A stretch of 64,000 nt of DNA from an uncultured Selenomonadaceae bacterium (GCA_905234235.1 CAJOHN010000003.1:1-64000), one strand, 5' to 3'; shown: positions 45,204 to 54,314, counted from the stretch's first letter. Translations and numbers: made by a program. The notes: a model not told the origin generated them from the letters alone.

Positions 45204-46607
45204 ATGTTTTACAAACTCAAGAAAGATTATGTGTTGCGCGGCTGGAAATTTTTGCCGACAGGCGTAATCAAACGCGCGACACGGCAAATTAGGTTCTTGT
45301 CCGGTAAGAAATTTTCAGTGTTGAAGATGTGCAACGGGCTTTTGGATTCGGATAGCGTATCGTTTAATGACGAGCAACGCAAAATCATGGAAGAACTCCG
45401 CGCAGAGGGTTACGTTGAGGTAAATGAAACTCCGTCGCCGCTCGAAGACGGACAAGCCTACAAATTTTATGACAATCGCTTTATCAAGTCGGCTCATTGG
45501 GATATAACGGGCAAATGTAACTGCAAATGTCGGCATTGTTATATATCCGCGCCTCAACATAAAGTCGAAGAGTTCACTCACGAACAATGCATGGACATAA
45601 TCGCGCAAATGGCGGATTGCGGTACTCAAATCGTGCAGTTGACGGGCGGCGAGGTTCTCGTTCGGAAAGATTTCTGGGAGCTGGTTGACGCGCTGACAGA
45701 CGCTGACATAGCAATCGGTACGATTTATAGCAACGGACTGCTTATCAATGAAAAGTTTTGCGCGGAGTTGGAGCTTCGGAAATTGAATCCGACATTTCAA
45801 ATCAGCTTTGACGGTGTCGGCGGTTGGCATGATTGGTTGCGCGGCGTAGACGGAGCGGAAAGGCTGACATTACGTGCAATAAAACTTTTGCGAGAAAAAA
45901 ATTTGAATGTAGTTTGTGCGTTGGGACTTCACAGAGGCAACGCTCCATATCTGCGCGAGACGGTGAAAACGTTGGCGAGTGCGGGAGTTAATTATTTGCG
46001 CGTTGTGCCTATTACAGAAGACGGCGAAGCTTTGGGCATGAAAGACAAGCTTTTCTCGACCGTCGAGATGTACGACCTTCTGCTCGACTACATTCCGCAA
46101 TACATTGAAGACGGCGCACCTCTTCCGGTAAGTTTAATGGGGATTTTCAACGGAATTAACACGACCAAATACTCGATTAAGCTTGTGAAGAATCCCGAAG
46201 GAATTGATATTGACAAGCTGTGTTTGTGTCCTAATATTCGTAACTCGATTCACATAGATTTTAATGGCTTTGTGATGCCGTGTCCGCCTATGGGGTTTAA
46301 CGACGCCGGCAAGAAACGTTTTTCTACGATATTTGACAAGCCGCTGAAAGAATTGTTTAACGACGAAGCCTATATGAACTTCATCAACACGCGAATGAGA
46401 GATTATTTCAAAGCGAATCCTCGATGCGCGGCGTGCGAATATAAAAACCGTTGTTGCAGCGGCTGCCGAGGTCTGGCAATGGCTGATAACGGCGACGGTG
46501 ATCTTCTCGGCATTGATAAAGCGGTCTGCCTGTTCTTCAGGGGCGGCTATTATGACAGAGTGATTGCTCTCGGCGAAAAACTGAACTTGAAACGGATTGG
46601 CGCATGA
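45204..46607 (+). CDS. Radical SAM/SPASM peptide maturase with N-terminal RRE
   Basis: 467 residues. The first 85 resemble a PqqD-like peptide-recognition domain (VLRGWKFLPTGVIKRATRQI, ELRAEGYVEV). The radical SAM cluster motif is CNCKCRHCYIS near residue 110, with QLTGGEVLVRKDF and QISFDGVGGWHD after it. The C-terminal SPASM region has CLCPNIRNSIHIDFNGFVMP, then CAACEYKNRCCSGCRG and a last Cys in AVCLFF for auxiliary clusters. Such enzymes modify precursor peptides. The substrate is most likely the precursors just upstream. The start is the ATG at 45204, 7 bases after GGAGG; a GTG at 45159 has no site. Confidence 0.9.
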   Translation: MFYKLKKDYVLRGWKFLPTGVIKRATRQIRFLSGKKFSVLKMCNGLLDSDSVSFNDEQRKIMEELRAEGYVEVNETPSPLEDGQAYKFYDNRFIKSAHWDITGKCNCKCRHCYISAPQHKVEEFTHEQCMDIIAQMADCGTQIVQLTGGEVLVRKDFWELVDALTDADIAIGTIYSNGLLINEKFCAELELRKLNPTFQISFDGVGGWHDWLRGVDGAERLTLRAIKLLREKNLNVVCALGLHRGNAPYLRETVKTLASAGVNYLRVVPITEDGEALGMKDKLFSTVEMYDLLLDYIPQYIEDGAPLPVSLMGIFNGINTTKYSIKLVKNPEGIDIDKLCLCPNIRNSIHIDFNGFVMPCPPMGFNDAGKKRFSTIFDKPLKELFNDEAYMNFINTRMRDYFKANPRCAACEYKNRCCSGCRGLAMADNGDGDLLGIDKAVCLFFRGGYYDRVIALGEKLNLKRIGA

Positions 46608-48865
46608 TGTGGCTTAAAAATTTTTGGGACTTCATACTGGGGCGCGGCAAAATGGATATAACTCGTCGCGTCCTAAGATTTTTTCTTTTCGTCAGCGTAA
46701 TGACGTTGCTTTTATCGAGTATTCTAGCGTTGGGCGGAATTTTAACGACGGAAAATAAAATGCGGGCAATGGGGCAGTACTTGGGCGAATCGACGCGGGA
46801 AAATGTAACGGGAGTTGTTTCGGAGCGCGAAAAAGAACATTTGGAGCAACTCGTTCACGAAAAAGTTGTATTGATGGATGCGGCGATGGTAGACAGCGTT
46901 GCCGGTGATACCCAAATCCTCGCCGAAAACATGGAAGATATTTTATCCTCGCAGGAAAGTTATTTGCCCAAAGAATTGATTCGCTCGCAAAGCATTGAGG
47001 ACGGTTGGACATTATCACTCGCGCTTACACCGTCGGGCGTCGAGAATTTGGAAAATCTGCGCGGCAAAATATCAATGGCGGCGAATATCCAAAACAACTT
47101 AAAGAATGTCGCGCTGAGTTATTATGTCCCGTGCTCAGTTTACGCTACCTTTGAAGACGGCTTCGGCTTTGTCGTCGACACGGGCGAAGAGGACATGCGG
47201 GCGGACTACTTTGAAAACCCGATTGGTTATATGCCGCTGGATTTTAGGGAACGCCCTTGGTACAAGAAAGCAAAAGAGGAAAATGATGTAGCCTTCAGCG
47301 ACACAATGCTTAATGCCAGTGCCGCTAACAGCGATCCGATAGTCGTTTGCTCCGTGCCGATAAATGTTAATGGAGAATTTGTCGGTGTCGCGGGCATGGG
47401 TTTTTTCGTCAGAGATGTTGCCGGATTCTATTTCCAAACGGCGATTGGCAAGACAGGTTTTTGGTTTTTGATGAACAGACACGGGCAAGTTATCGTTTCG
47501 ACGAAAGAAGACGGCGATTTATCGGTTAAAGAAGGCTTCCCCGACGAGCGCAACAGTTCGGGGCAAAGTTTGGCAGTTGCTGAGGAAAAAATATCACGCG
47601 GTGAAGGAAATTTTAGTGTGGCATTGGCGGCTGAGAAAATATCACGCGGCGAGAAAGGCTTAATGACTGTGACGTTGGACGGCGAAGATTATTTCTTGGC
47701 ATTTGAGCCGTTGCAAAGCGTTGATTGGAGTTTCGGCGCGTTGATAAAGGTTTCGGAAGTCACGGCACCTGCAGACGCGGTTGCAAAGTCAATCGACAGC
47801 CAAACGGACGACTTCATCAGCAGTACAGAAAATTTTTCGTTGAAATTATTGCCGTTAATGGCGGTGGCATTCGCAATTTTATTGGCGGCGGTCTCGATTC
47901 TCAGCAAACGCGTAACCAAATCTATCGTCAAGCCGATTCATCAACTCGCGGACGGCGTGCGGGAAATTTCAAGCGGCAACCTTGACAAAAAACTTGACAT
48001 CAACACGGGCGACGAGATCGAACACCTTGCGACGTGTTTTAACGCCATGACTGACGAGTTAAAGATTTACATGGCGAACTTGGCGAAAGAAACCGCCGAG
48101 AATGAGCGCATTTCTACCGAGTTGAACGTCGCGACGAATATTCAGCAGAGCATGTTGCCGCATGACTTCCCGAGCCGCGCAGATTGTGAACTTTATGCGA
48201 CGATGCACGCGGCAAAAGAGGTTGGCGGAGACTTCTACGATTTTTATTTTCTCGATGAAAATCATTTGGTGATAACAATCGCAGACGTTTCGGGCAAGGG
48301 AGTTCCGGCGGCGTTGTTTATGGCAATTTCAAAAACGATTCTGCAAAACTTCGCGCTGTCGATGAAGAATCCCGATGATTTTTCCGCAGTGATGACGCTC
48401 GCCAACCAACAACTCTGCCAAAATAATGATGAAATGCTTTTCGTAACGGTTTTCATGGGAATGTTGGACTTGAAGACGGGCGAATTCATTTACGTGAACG
48501 GCGGACACAATCCTCCGCTGGTCTGCCGCGAAAATAAGTTTGAATATCTGGACGTGGGCAAGAGTTGTATGCTCGGAATTGATGAGGACGTGCCTTTTCC
48601 GCAGAAAAAAATTAAATTAGCGTCGGGCGATATGATTTTCCTGTACACGGACGGCGTAACGGAGGCAATGAACGAACGCGGCGAACTTTTTGGTGAAGAT
48701 TATCTGCACGAAGTCCTAAACCGCGAGGATAAATCGGAGTCGCTTGAAATTTTGCTTGAAAACATGCGCAGGGCGATAAAAATTCACGCGGGCGATGCCG
48801 AGCAGTCCGACGATATAACGATGTTAGCTCTGAAATGGAACGGAGGAAAGAAAATTGACGGTTGA
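46604..48865 (+). CDS. Membrane sensor with HAMP and SpoIIE/RsbU-type phosphatase domain
   Basis: 753 residues. A membrane segment near residue 30 (FFLFVSVMTLLLSSILALGG) is followed by a large extracytoplasmic sensor with a dCache-like stretch (DFRERPWYKKAKEENDVAFS, GKTGFWFLMNRHGQVIVST). A second membrane segment lies near 425, then HAMP (SIVKPIHQLADGVREISSGN) and a PP2C-type SpoIIE domain (AKEVGGDFYDFYFL, ITIADVSGKGVPAALFMA, VNGGHNPPLVC, YTDGVTEAMNERGE). RsbU-type phosphatases reactivate STAS antagonists; one such STAS gene lies at 51541. It overlaps the radical SAM gene by 4 bases. The inferred job is to sense an outside signal and turn on the system's sigma factor. Confidence 0.88.
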   Translation: MMWLKNFWDFILGRGKMDITRRVLRFFLFVSVMTLLLSSILALGGILTTENKMRAMGQYLGESTRENVTGVVSEREKEHLEQLVHEKVVLMDAAMVDSVAGDTQILAENMEDILSSQESYLPKELIRSQSIEDGWTLSLALTPSGVENLENLRGKISMAANIQNNLKNVALSYYVPCSVYATFEDGFGFVVDTGEEDMRADYFENPIGYMPLDFRERPWYKKAKEENDVAFSDTMLNASAANSDPIVVCSVPINVNGEFVGVAGMGFFVRDVAGFYFQTAIGKTGFWFLMNRHGQVIVSTKEDGDLSVKEGFPDERNSSGQSLAVAEEKISRGEGNFSVALAAEKISRGEKGLMTVTLDGEDYFLAFEPLQSVDWSFGALIKVSEVTAPADAVAKSIDSQTDDFISSTENFSLKLLPLMAVAFAILLAAVSILSKRVTKSIVKPIHQLADGVREISSGNLDKKLDINTGDEIEHLATCFNAMTDELKIYMANLAKETAENERISTELNVATNIQQSMLPHDFPSRADCELYATMHAAKEVGGDFYDFYFLDENHLVITIADVSGKGVPAALFMAISKTILQNFALSMKNPDDFSAVMTLANQQLCQNNDEMLFVTVFMGMLDLKTGEFIYVNGGHNPPLVCRENKFEYLDVGKSCMLGIDEDVPFPQKKIKLASGDMIFLYTDGVTEAMNERGELFGEDYLHEVLNREDKSESLEILLENMRRAIKIHAGDAEQSDDITMLALKWNGGKKIDG

Positions 48866-49607
48866 AGAATATTTTGCGCATTGCTATGAAGTGCCGCAGA
48901 TTTTACCGAGCTTGCCGCTTGCTGACGAAAAATTTTTAGTCAAGTGGCGCGAAGTTGAAGGCGACGCAATAAAATTCTTGTCGGAGCTTTACGGACGGGA
49001 ATTAAATCTGCGCGGAACGATAAAAATTTCATTCGCACAAACTTTGGCAGGGAAATTGCCGGTTATCGACACGGAAAATCACGACGACTTCACAATTTTG
49101 GCGTATTGGCTGATGAATCGGGAGAAAAAACCTTTACCGGTCACAGTCAACGCCTTCACGATACCGGCGAAGATTGACGGCGAGCCGCACAGAATCATTT
49201 TGCTCAATCGCGCCCCCTACAGCAACATTGACGCAGAAAAATTATCGTTGACGGCGGAAGATTGGCTGGAAAAATCGCACGCGATAAGACTTCGGCACGA
49301 ATCGGCGCATTATGAGACGTTGCGACTGTTCGGCGGCATGAAGAATCACGCACTCGACGAAATTTTAGCGGATTGTTTGGGACAAATCGCGGCGTTTGGA
49401 AATTTTGACGCGGACAGGCAAAGAATTTTCTTCGGACTCGACGGCGACAAATGCACGGGGCGTTTGCAATTCTACTGCCAAAAAGTTTCGCCGGACGAAC
49501 GTCCGAAGATTTATGCGGCTGTTGATAAATTTCTCGATAAAATTTCAGTCGACGGCAAAACGGAACTTGAAATCCTGTGTGAATTGGCGAGGAGGCGTTT
49601 GGCTTGA
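48855..49607 (+). CDS. Uncharacterised protein with an HExxH motif
   Basis: 250 residues, no family recognised. The middle carries RHESAHYETLRLFGG near residue 150 and HALDEILADCLGQIAAFG after it. This is an HExxH site with a downstream glutamate, the layout of zinc metallopeptidases. No signal peptide or membrane segment is seen. The start is a TTG 8 bases after GGAGG, overlapping the phosphatase gene. It lies in the middle of the RiPP operon, between the phosphatase and the TolC gene. Possible roles are a second leader or core peptidase, or cleavage of a regulator; neither is shown. Confidence 0.65.
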   Translation: MTVEEYFAHCYEVPQILPSLPLADEKFLVKWREVEGDAIKFLSELYGRELNLRGTIKISFAQTLAGKLPVIDTENHDDFTILAYWLMNREKKPLPVTVNAFTIPAKIDGEPHRIILLNRAPYSNIDAEKLSLTAEDWLEKSHAIRLRHESAHYETLRLFGGMKNHALDEILADCLGQIAAFGNFDADRQRIFFGLDGDKCTGRLQFYCQKVSPDERPKIYAAVDKFLDKISVDGKTELEILCELARRRLA

Positions 49608-50911
49608 AAAAATTATTAATCGCGCTGATGAGTTTGGCGGCGAGTGTGGCTTATGCGGCTGACTCGGAAGTTATCTCGTTGAATTTGGCGGAAAGTATTG
49701 ATTTAGCGTTGAAAAACAATCAGTCAATCGCGCAGAGCATGGAAGACCGCGAAGTTGCGCGTTGGCAATATAAAAATGCGCGGCGTCAATCGGGACCGAC
49801 TTTGAGTTACAATTTTTCGGGCAGACGTTACGGGCAAAGTGCCAGCGGGCGTCCAATGGAAACCGATAATGACTTCAATAACAGCCTCACGCTTTCGGTT
49901 CCGATTTATCACGGCGGGCGACTTCATAATCAGCGGAAGCAAACTCTTTACGCGCTGGATTCTGCCGAGTTGTCGCTGGAAGATACCAAGCAGGATATAA
50001 AACTCCAAACGACGCAGGCTTATTACGAGATTTTACGTTGCCGCGACATGATGAAAGTCCGCGAGGAAGAAATAACCGCCTTGCAGGAGCATTTGAATAA
50101 ATCGACGATAAGATACAAAGAGGGCGTTGTTGCGAAGTCGGATATTTTGGCTTCGACGGTCTCGTTAGCCGACGCGAAACAAAATTACGTGACGGCACGC
50201 GGCGATTACGAAAAGTCTTTGGCGAACTTGAACAATATCATCGGCTTGCCGACTGACACGCCGCTTTTGATTAGTGACGAGATGAATTCAACGACCTACG
50301 AGCCGACGGAAGAAAGTTGCATTGAATACGCGCTGGAAAATCGCCCGGATTACTTTTCGGCGGAATATGCGATAAAGCAGGCTGAGGCGGCGATAAAAAT
50401 TGCTGAAGCGGGCAGGAAACCGACGGTTGACGCCTCGATAAGCAAAGCGGCAGAGGGCGACAGGATTTTTAAATCGGATACGCGCCGTGATTGGCAAGCG
50501 GGCTTAACTTTGCAATGGAATATTTTTGACAACGGCGTAACGAGTGCAAGCGTCAATGAAATGCGAGCCAGATTGAAAAAAAGTCAGTCGGTTGCAGCTC
50601 AACTTGGCGATTCGATTCGCCTTGAAGTTCACAACGCCTATATCGACCTGCGAACCGCCGAAGAAAACATTTCCACGACGCAAATAGCGGTTGCCCGCGC
50701 AGAGGAAGATTATCATCTGGCGCAAATTCGCTACGTCGAGGGCGTCGGCACGAACTTGGAAGTTATCGACGCGCAAGAAAAACTCACGCAAGCCCGCACT
50801 AATTATTTTTCTGCACTTTACAGCTATCATGTGGCTAAAGCGACGTTGGAAAAAGCGATGGGCGTGCCGATTGACCTTGTTGTTCCCGATTACATTTCTG
50901 AAAGGAGGTGA
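49604..50911 (+). CDS. TolC-family outer-membrane efflux protein
   Basis: 435 residues with a signal peptide (MKKLLIALMSLAASVAYA) and two repeats of the outer-membrane efflux fold. Seen: LNLAESIDLALKNNQSIAQS, SLTLSVPIYHGGRLHNQR, and in the second half GLTLQWNIFDNGVTSASVNE, with long helical stretches and YVEGVGTNLEVIDAQEKLTQ at the end. It forms the outer-membrane tunnel for export. Its presence means the host has an outer membrane and that the peptide, or another product, leaves through it. TTG start 9 bases after GGAGG, overlapping the previous stop. Confidence 0.9.
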   Translation: MKKLLIALMSLAASVAYAADSEVISLNLAESIDLALKNNQSIAQSMEDREVARWQYKNARRQSGPTLSYNFSGRRYGQSASGRPMETDNDFNNSLTLSVPIYHGGRLHNQRKQTLYALDSAELSLEDTKQDIKLQTTQAYYEILRCRDMMKVREEEITALQEHLNKSTIRYKEGVVAKSDILASTVSLADAKQNYVTARGDYEKSLANLNNIIGLPTDTPLLISDEMNSTTYEPTEESCIEYALENRPDYFSAEYAIKQAEAAIKIAEAGRKPTVDASISKAAEGDRIFKSDTRRDWQAGLTLQWNIFDNGVTSASVNEMRARLKKSQSVAAQLGDSIRLEVHNAYIDLRTAEENISTTQIAVARAEEDYHLAQIRYVEGVGTNLEVIDAQEKLTQARTNYFSALYSYHVAKATLEKAMGVPIDLVVPDYISERR

Positions 50912-50915
50912 TATA

Positions 50916-51359
50916 ATGGAGTGGCAAAAATTTCCTGCGACGCGGGATGAATACTACTCGATGCTGGATTTCGTAATGGACGCGGCAGAAAAATCCGGCG
51001 TTCCCGATAAACAGCAAATGTATTTGGAATTGGGCTTTGAAGAGGCGGCGGCGAACGTCATTAACTACGCTTATGCTGAAAGTGAAGGCGGCGAAATTTC
51101 TATTCGGGCGTATCGCGAGGCGGAACATTTTTTCATTGAGCTTAAGGACAGCGGCGAGCCTTTTAATCCGCTTATGAAAGAGGAAAGCGACGAAAAACCT
51201 GCAGATTTGGAGTCCGCGAAGGTCGGCGGGCTTGGCATATCGTTTATGCGGCGAATCTTCGATGATATGACGTATCATTTCGGTCGCGACGGCGAATTAT
51301 TCTGCAATCATTTGAAATTGGGCATGAAACTCTCGGATAACGGGGAGGGCTTGCTGTGA
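50916..51359 (+). CDS. RsbW/SpoIIAB-like anti-sigma ATPase
   Basis: 147 residues of the GHKL ATPase fold. Seen: LELGFEEAAANVINYAYAES (N-box), FFIELKDSGEPFNP (G1) and KVGGLGISFMRRIFDDMTYH (G2 area). Kinases of this type bind a sigma factor or phosphorylate a STAS antagonist. AAGGAGGTGAT, a full match to the anti-Shine-Dalgarno, stands 5 bases before the ATG at 50916. It is coupled by 4 bases to the next small gene. With the phosphatase upstream and the STAS protein downstream it completes a partner-switching set. Confidence 0.88.
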   Translation: MEWQKFPATRDEYYSMLDFVMDAAEKSGVPDKQQMYLELGFEEAAANVINYAYAESEGGEISIRAYREAEHFFIELKDSGEPFNPLMKEESDEKPADLESAKVGGLGISFMRRIFDDMTYHFGRDGELFCNHLKLGMKLSDNGEGLL

Positions 51360-51544
51360 ACGTGGAGGAGGAATTAAAGAAAATAAACTTTGCGGAACTG
51401 AGCAGAGTACGGGAAGAATTACTGCGCAGGATTTTACTGGCGCGGAAACTTCGGCGGGAATTTGATGAAGAACTTGATTTTGAGGATTTGGAATCGATAG
51501 CCGCCGCAGGAAATTCGGGAATTATGGAGGTAAAGAGCAAGTGA
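51356..51544 (+). CDS. Small acidic/basic protein with a leader-like end
   Basis: 62 residues, GTG start in a 4-base overlap. A charged helical start (NVEEELKKINFAELSRVREE, LLRRILLARKLRREF) is followed by LDFEDLESIAAAGNSGIMEV. This end resembles the precursor leader end (SxDELExVAGG), but the double glycine has become AAG. No known family. Both overlaps (GTGA with the anti-sigma gene, GTGA with the STAS gene) tie it to the regulators. It could be a sensor of leader binding, a decayed precursor or an unrelated small helix. The similarity is by eye. Confidence 0.55.
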   Translation: MNVEEELKKINFAELSRVREELLRRILLARKLRREFDEELDFEDLESIAAAGNSGIMEVKSK

Positions 51545-51873
51545 GCACGGGAATTGAATTTAAAAGCACGAACCATAACGACTGGAAGATTTTTTCTATA
51601 GTCGGACGACTCGACACGGTGACAGCTCCCGAAGCAGATAAGGCGGTAGCCACCGCCGTTAAAGAAAACGATAAAATTGCTTTGGACATGACGGCGATGG
51701 ATTACATTTCGAGCGCGGGACTTAGAGTTTTGTTGAGAAATGCCAAGCAAGCGAAGCGTGCCAAGAAAAATTTCGTATTATTTGGCGCGAGCGGCATGAT
51801 TAAAGAAGTTTTGGAAGCTTCGGGCATGGATATGCTGGTTAAAATTTATGAAACTCTGGAAGATTTGCCCTGA
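51541..51873 (+). CDS. STAS-domain anti-sigma antagonist (RsbV/SpoIIAA-like)
   Basis: 110 residues. Seen: IFSIVGRLDTVTAPEADKAV, then MDYISSAGLRVLLRNAKQAK with the serine pair that carries the phosphorylated residue in the family, and FVLFGASGMIKEVLEASGMD. Dephosphorylated antagonists bind the RsbW-type kinase and free the sigma factor. The GTG start overlaps the small gene by 4 bases. It ends the first half of the RiPP operon. The 235 bases that follow have a T-run without a hairpin and a promoter near the end. Confidence 0.9.
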   Translation: MSTGIEFKSTNHNDWKIFSIVGRLDTVTAPEADKAVATAVKENDKIALDMTAMDYISSAGLRVLLRNAKQAKRAKKNFVLFGASGMIKEVLEASGMDMLVKIYETLEDLP

Positions 51874-52036
51874 ATATTGCAATTTGTATCGAGATAAAAC
51901 GAAATAATAAAGTTTAAAATCACTTACAAGGTCGGATTTCAATGAGATTCGGTCTTTTTTTGTTCAGTAAATTCGTCAGCAGAAAAAATTTGGTACATAA
52001 ATTAGAATAAATTTTTCTTTATCATTGCCGGACTGA

Positions 52037-52065
52037 TTGATTAACCATTTGATTTAGTCTACAAT
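52037..52065 (+). promoter_or_regulatory. sigma-70 promoter of the export half of the RiPP cluster
   Basis: TTGATT (52037-52042), a 17-base spacer and TACAAT (52060-52065), 43 bases before the adaptor ATG at 52109. It lacks the ECF boxes, so the exporters and the sigma gene can be made without the sigma factor. Confidence 0.6.
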
Positions 52066-52108
52066 TTTTACCGGTTGGATAAAAAAATCAGAAAGGAGAA
52101 TTTGTCTG

Positions 52109-53362
52109 ATGAAGCGACCTTTTTTTCTTGGTTTAGGCGTGATTTTAGTTCTGATAGTTGCGCTTATAACCTACGGGACTTATTTAAATCAGCGTGGCGA
52201 AAGTCAAATAGCGGAGCGAATGAGCGACCAAACAATTCCTCTGCGCGGGGCGAAAGTTGAAGTGCGGCAACTCAAGCCGAGATTGGCACTCGATACGCTG
52301 AATCTTTATTCGGACAGAATGGCGGACGCGGTGGCGTTACTCGACGGCAGAATCACTTCGATTGCCGCGCAGAAAAATGATCGCGTCGCTCAGGGGCAGT
52401 CTTTGTTTACCGTAACGAATGAATCTTATCCGATAAAAATTCGGCAGGCGGACATTGACGTTCTCAAAGTCGACAATGAAATTATCCAGAGTGATAACGA
52501 GATCTTAAAGGCTGAAACTAATCTTGCTCGCGCCAAAAGCGACTTTGAACGTTACAGCCGATTGATTGTGCAGGAGGCAGTCACAGCCGAAAAGTTCGAG
52601 GAGATTGAGGCGGTTTACAAAGAGGCGCAGGTTAATCTCAGGAATGCGCACGTTCAAAAGGAATCATTACTTGCGCAGAGGGATTATTTAAGCGCGCAGA
52701 AGGAACAACTCTTGATTGAAAATTCATACAGCGAAGTAACCGCGCCAATCGACGGCGAGGTTTTGATTCTGTACAAAACTCTCGGCTCATACGTGACGGC
52801 GGGCACTCCGATGGCTTTGGTCGGAGATTTTCGGACGCTGAATTTTTCCGTCGATATTGAAGACAAATTTTCAAGGAGATTCAGGACGGGCGAGATGGCA
52901 ACGCTCCATTTCAACCGCGCAGATTTTTCCAAGATTTACGACACGGAATATGAAGCGGGCAATTCCGGCAAAGATCAAAGATTCACGGCGCGCATCGTCG
53001 AGATAACTCCGTCGCCGTCAGTTCCCGCGTCGATAAGAAAAATTCTTTGGGAAGTCGATAACCGCGCAGGACTTCTTGAGCCACAAACTTACAACGCAAC
53101 GGCTTTGCAGATGACTATGCCGCGCACTTGTCTAACAATACCGCTTACGGCAATGACTTCGCCCGCGCAGAATGAAGTTTTCGTTGTCGCTGACGGGAAA
53201 ATTTATCGTCGTGAGATTGAAACAGGTTCTGACGACGGAACTTTTATCGAAGTCGTTAAAGGTCTCAAGGAAAATGAATTGGTCGTAACCAGCGGCACAG
53301 ACGGTCTTGAAGACGGCATGAAAGTTGATTTTACACTTGAAGGAGGCGAGGACATTGGCTGA
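52109..53362 (+). CDS. HlyD/RND-type membrane fusion adaptor
   Basis: 417 residues. One N-terminal membrane segment (FFLGLGVILVLIVALITYGT), a split biotinyl-lipoyl domain (LDGRITSIAAQKNDRVAQGQ and APIDGEVLILYKTLGSYV), a coiled coil between them (residues about 110-205, rich in Glu, Lys and Ala) and a beta-barrel C-terminal part. It bridges an inner-membrane exporter to TolC. AGGAG lies 11 bases before the ATG. It overlaps the next adaptor gene by 8 bases. Its build is more like RND-type adaptors than the NHLM adaptor encoded next. Confidence 0.85.
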   Translation: MKRPFFLGLGVILVLIVALITYGTYLNQRGESQIAERMSDQTIPLRGAKVEVRQLKPRLALDTLNLYSDRMADAVALLDGRITSIAAQKNDRVAQGQSLFTVTNESYPIKIRQADIDVLKVDNEIIQSDNEILKAETNLARAKSDFERYSRLIVQEAVTAEKFEEIEAVYKEAQVNLRNAHVQKESLLAQRDYLSAQKEQLLIENSYSEVTAPIDGEVLILYKTLGSYVTAGTPMALVGDFRTLNFSVDIEDKFSRRFRTGEMATLHFNRADFSKIYDTEYEAGNSGKDQRFTARIVEITPSPSVPASIRKILWEVDNRAGLLEPQTYNATALQMTMPRTCLTIPLTAMTSPAQNEVFVVADGKIYRREIETGSDDGTFIEVVKGLKENELVVTSGTDGLEDGMKVDFTLEGGEDIG

Positions 53363-54314
53363 ACCGAATCAACTCTTTAGTAAGGAAGCAATGGATAAAC
53401 TTCGCTCGCCGGAAAGATTGGATATGCTTTTCCCGATAACGACGCCAACAGGTTGGGTGATGATAGCGGCAATTTTAGTTTTGCTATTCTCAATCGTGCT
53501 GTGGTCAATTCTCGGCGCGTTCACGGTTCAAGCAACGGGCATGGGTTTAATAATGGACTCTGCGGGCGTCGTGAATGTCTCGCACATATCGGGTGGCAAA
53601 GTCTCGGCGGTTTATGTTAAGACGGGGCAACGGATTCACAGCGGCGATTTGATTGCGCAACTCGAACAAGCCGAACAAAATGCCGATACTCGCATGGCGC
53701 AACAAGGCATGGGGCTTGCAACCAACGACCGCGACGCTTTGAACAGAGTTTATCAATATGACGCCAAGAAACAACAGCAAAATGTTGCCGAATACATTTA
53801 CAGCGATTATGACGGAATTATTGATGAAGTTTTAATTGAGAAAGGCAAAGTTATTTCGAGCGGGACGCCTGTTTGCACGATTCGCTTAACTCAAAACCGC
53901 GACGAGCTGACGGGCATTTTCTATATTCCTGTCGACAAAGGCAAGCGCGTCGAACCCGGCATGACGATTCAGCTTGCGCCCAATGGCGTCGACACTTCGC
54001 AAGCAGGCAGTTTAATCGGCGTCGTGCGGAGTGTTTCGCAATATCCCGTTTCGGCGGATAGTATCCGTCAAAAACTCGGTAACGACCAACTCGCGCAATG
54101 GATTCAAAGCTCTCAAAACAGCGCACTCATGGAAATTAAATTCGATTTGGTTAAGGATAAAGATTCAGAATCGGGCTACCTGTGGACTTCGATTGTCGGC
54201 GAGCACAAAGAGATAACGGCGGGCAGTTTTTGCACGGGTTCGATTATTATTGAACGACAACCGCCGATTGAAAAAGTCTTCTACAAGCTCAGCCAATGGT
54301 TAAGGAGTCGTTGA
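53355..54314 (+). CDS. NHLM-type bacteriocin secretion adaptor (HlyD family)
   Basis: 319 residues. Seen: a short start with LFSKEAMDKLRSPERLDMLF, one membrane segment (WVMIAAILVLLFSIVLWSIL), a lipoyl-like half ISGGKVSAVYVKTGQRIHSG and its partner SDYDGIIDEVLIEKGKVISS. The coiled coil between them is short. This is the build of the NHLM system adaptor protein. The TTG at 53355 follows GGAGG by 8 bases; an earlier in-frame ATG at 53325 lies inside the upstream gene. It is one of two different adaptors in the operon and lies 1 base before the peptidase-transporter gene. Confidence 0.85.
   Translation: MAEPNQLFSKEAMDKLRSPERLDMLFPITTPTGWVMIAAILVLLFSIVLWSILGAFTVQATGMGLIMDSAGVVNVSHISGGKVSAVYVKTGQRIHSGDLIAQLEQAEQNADTRMAQQGMGLATNDRDALNRVYQYDAKKQQQNVAEYIYSDYDGIIDEVLIEKGKVISSGTPVCTIRLTQNRDELTGIFYIPVDKGKRVEPGMTIQLAPNGVDTSQAGSLIGVVRSVSQYPVSADSIRQKLGNDQLAQWIQSSQNSALMEIKFDLVKDKDSESGYLWTSIVGEHKEITAGSFCTGSIIIERQPPIEKVFYKLSQWLRSR

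Noticed and set aside
51930-51962. Terminator after the STAS gene (T-run after GATTCGGTC)
   Set aside because: GGTCGGATT and GATTCGGTC are mirror-like, not complementary, so no stem forms.
52037-52065. Fourth ECF-type promoter before the adaptor gene (GTCTACAAT)
   Set aside because: The upstream CTCTAA box is missing at the required 17-base spacing. The site fits sigma-70 with 17-base spacing instead.
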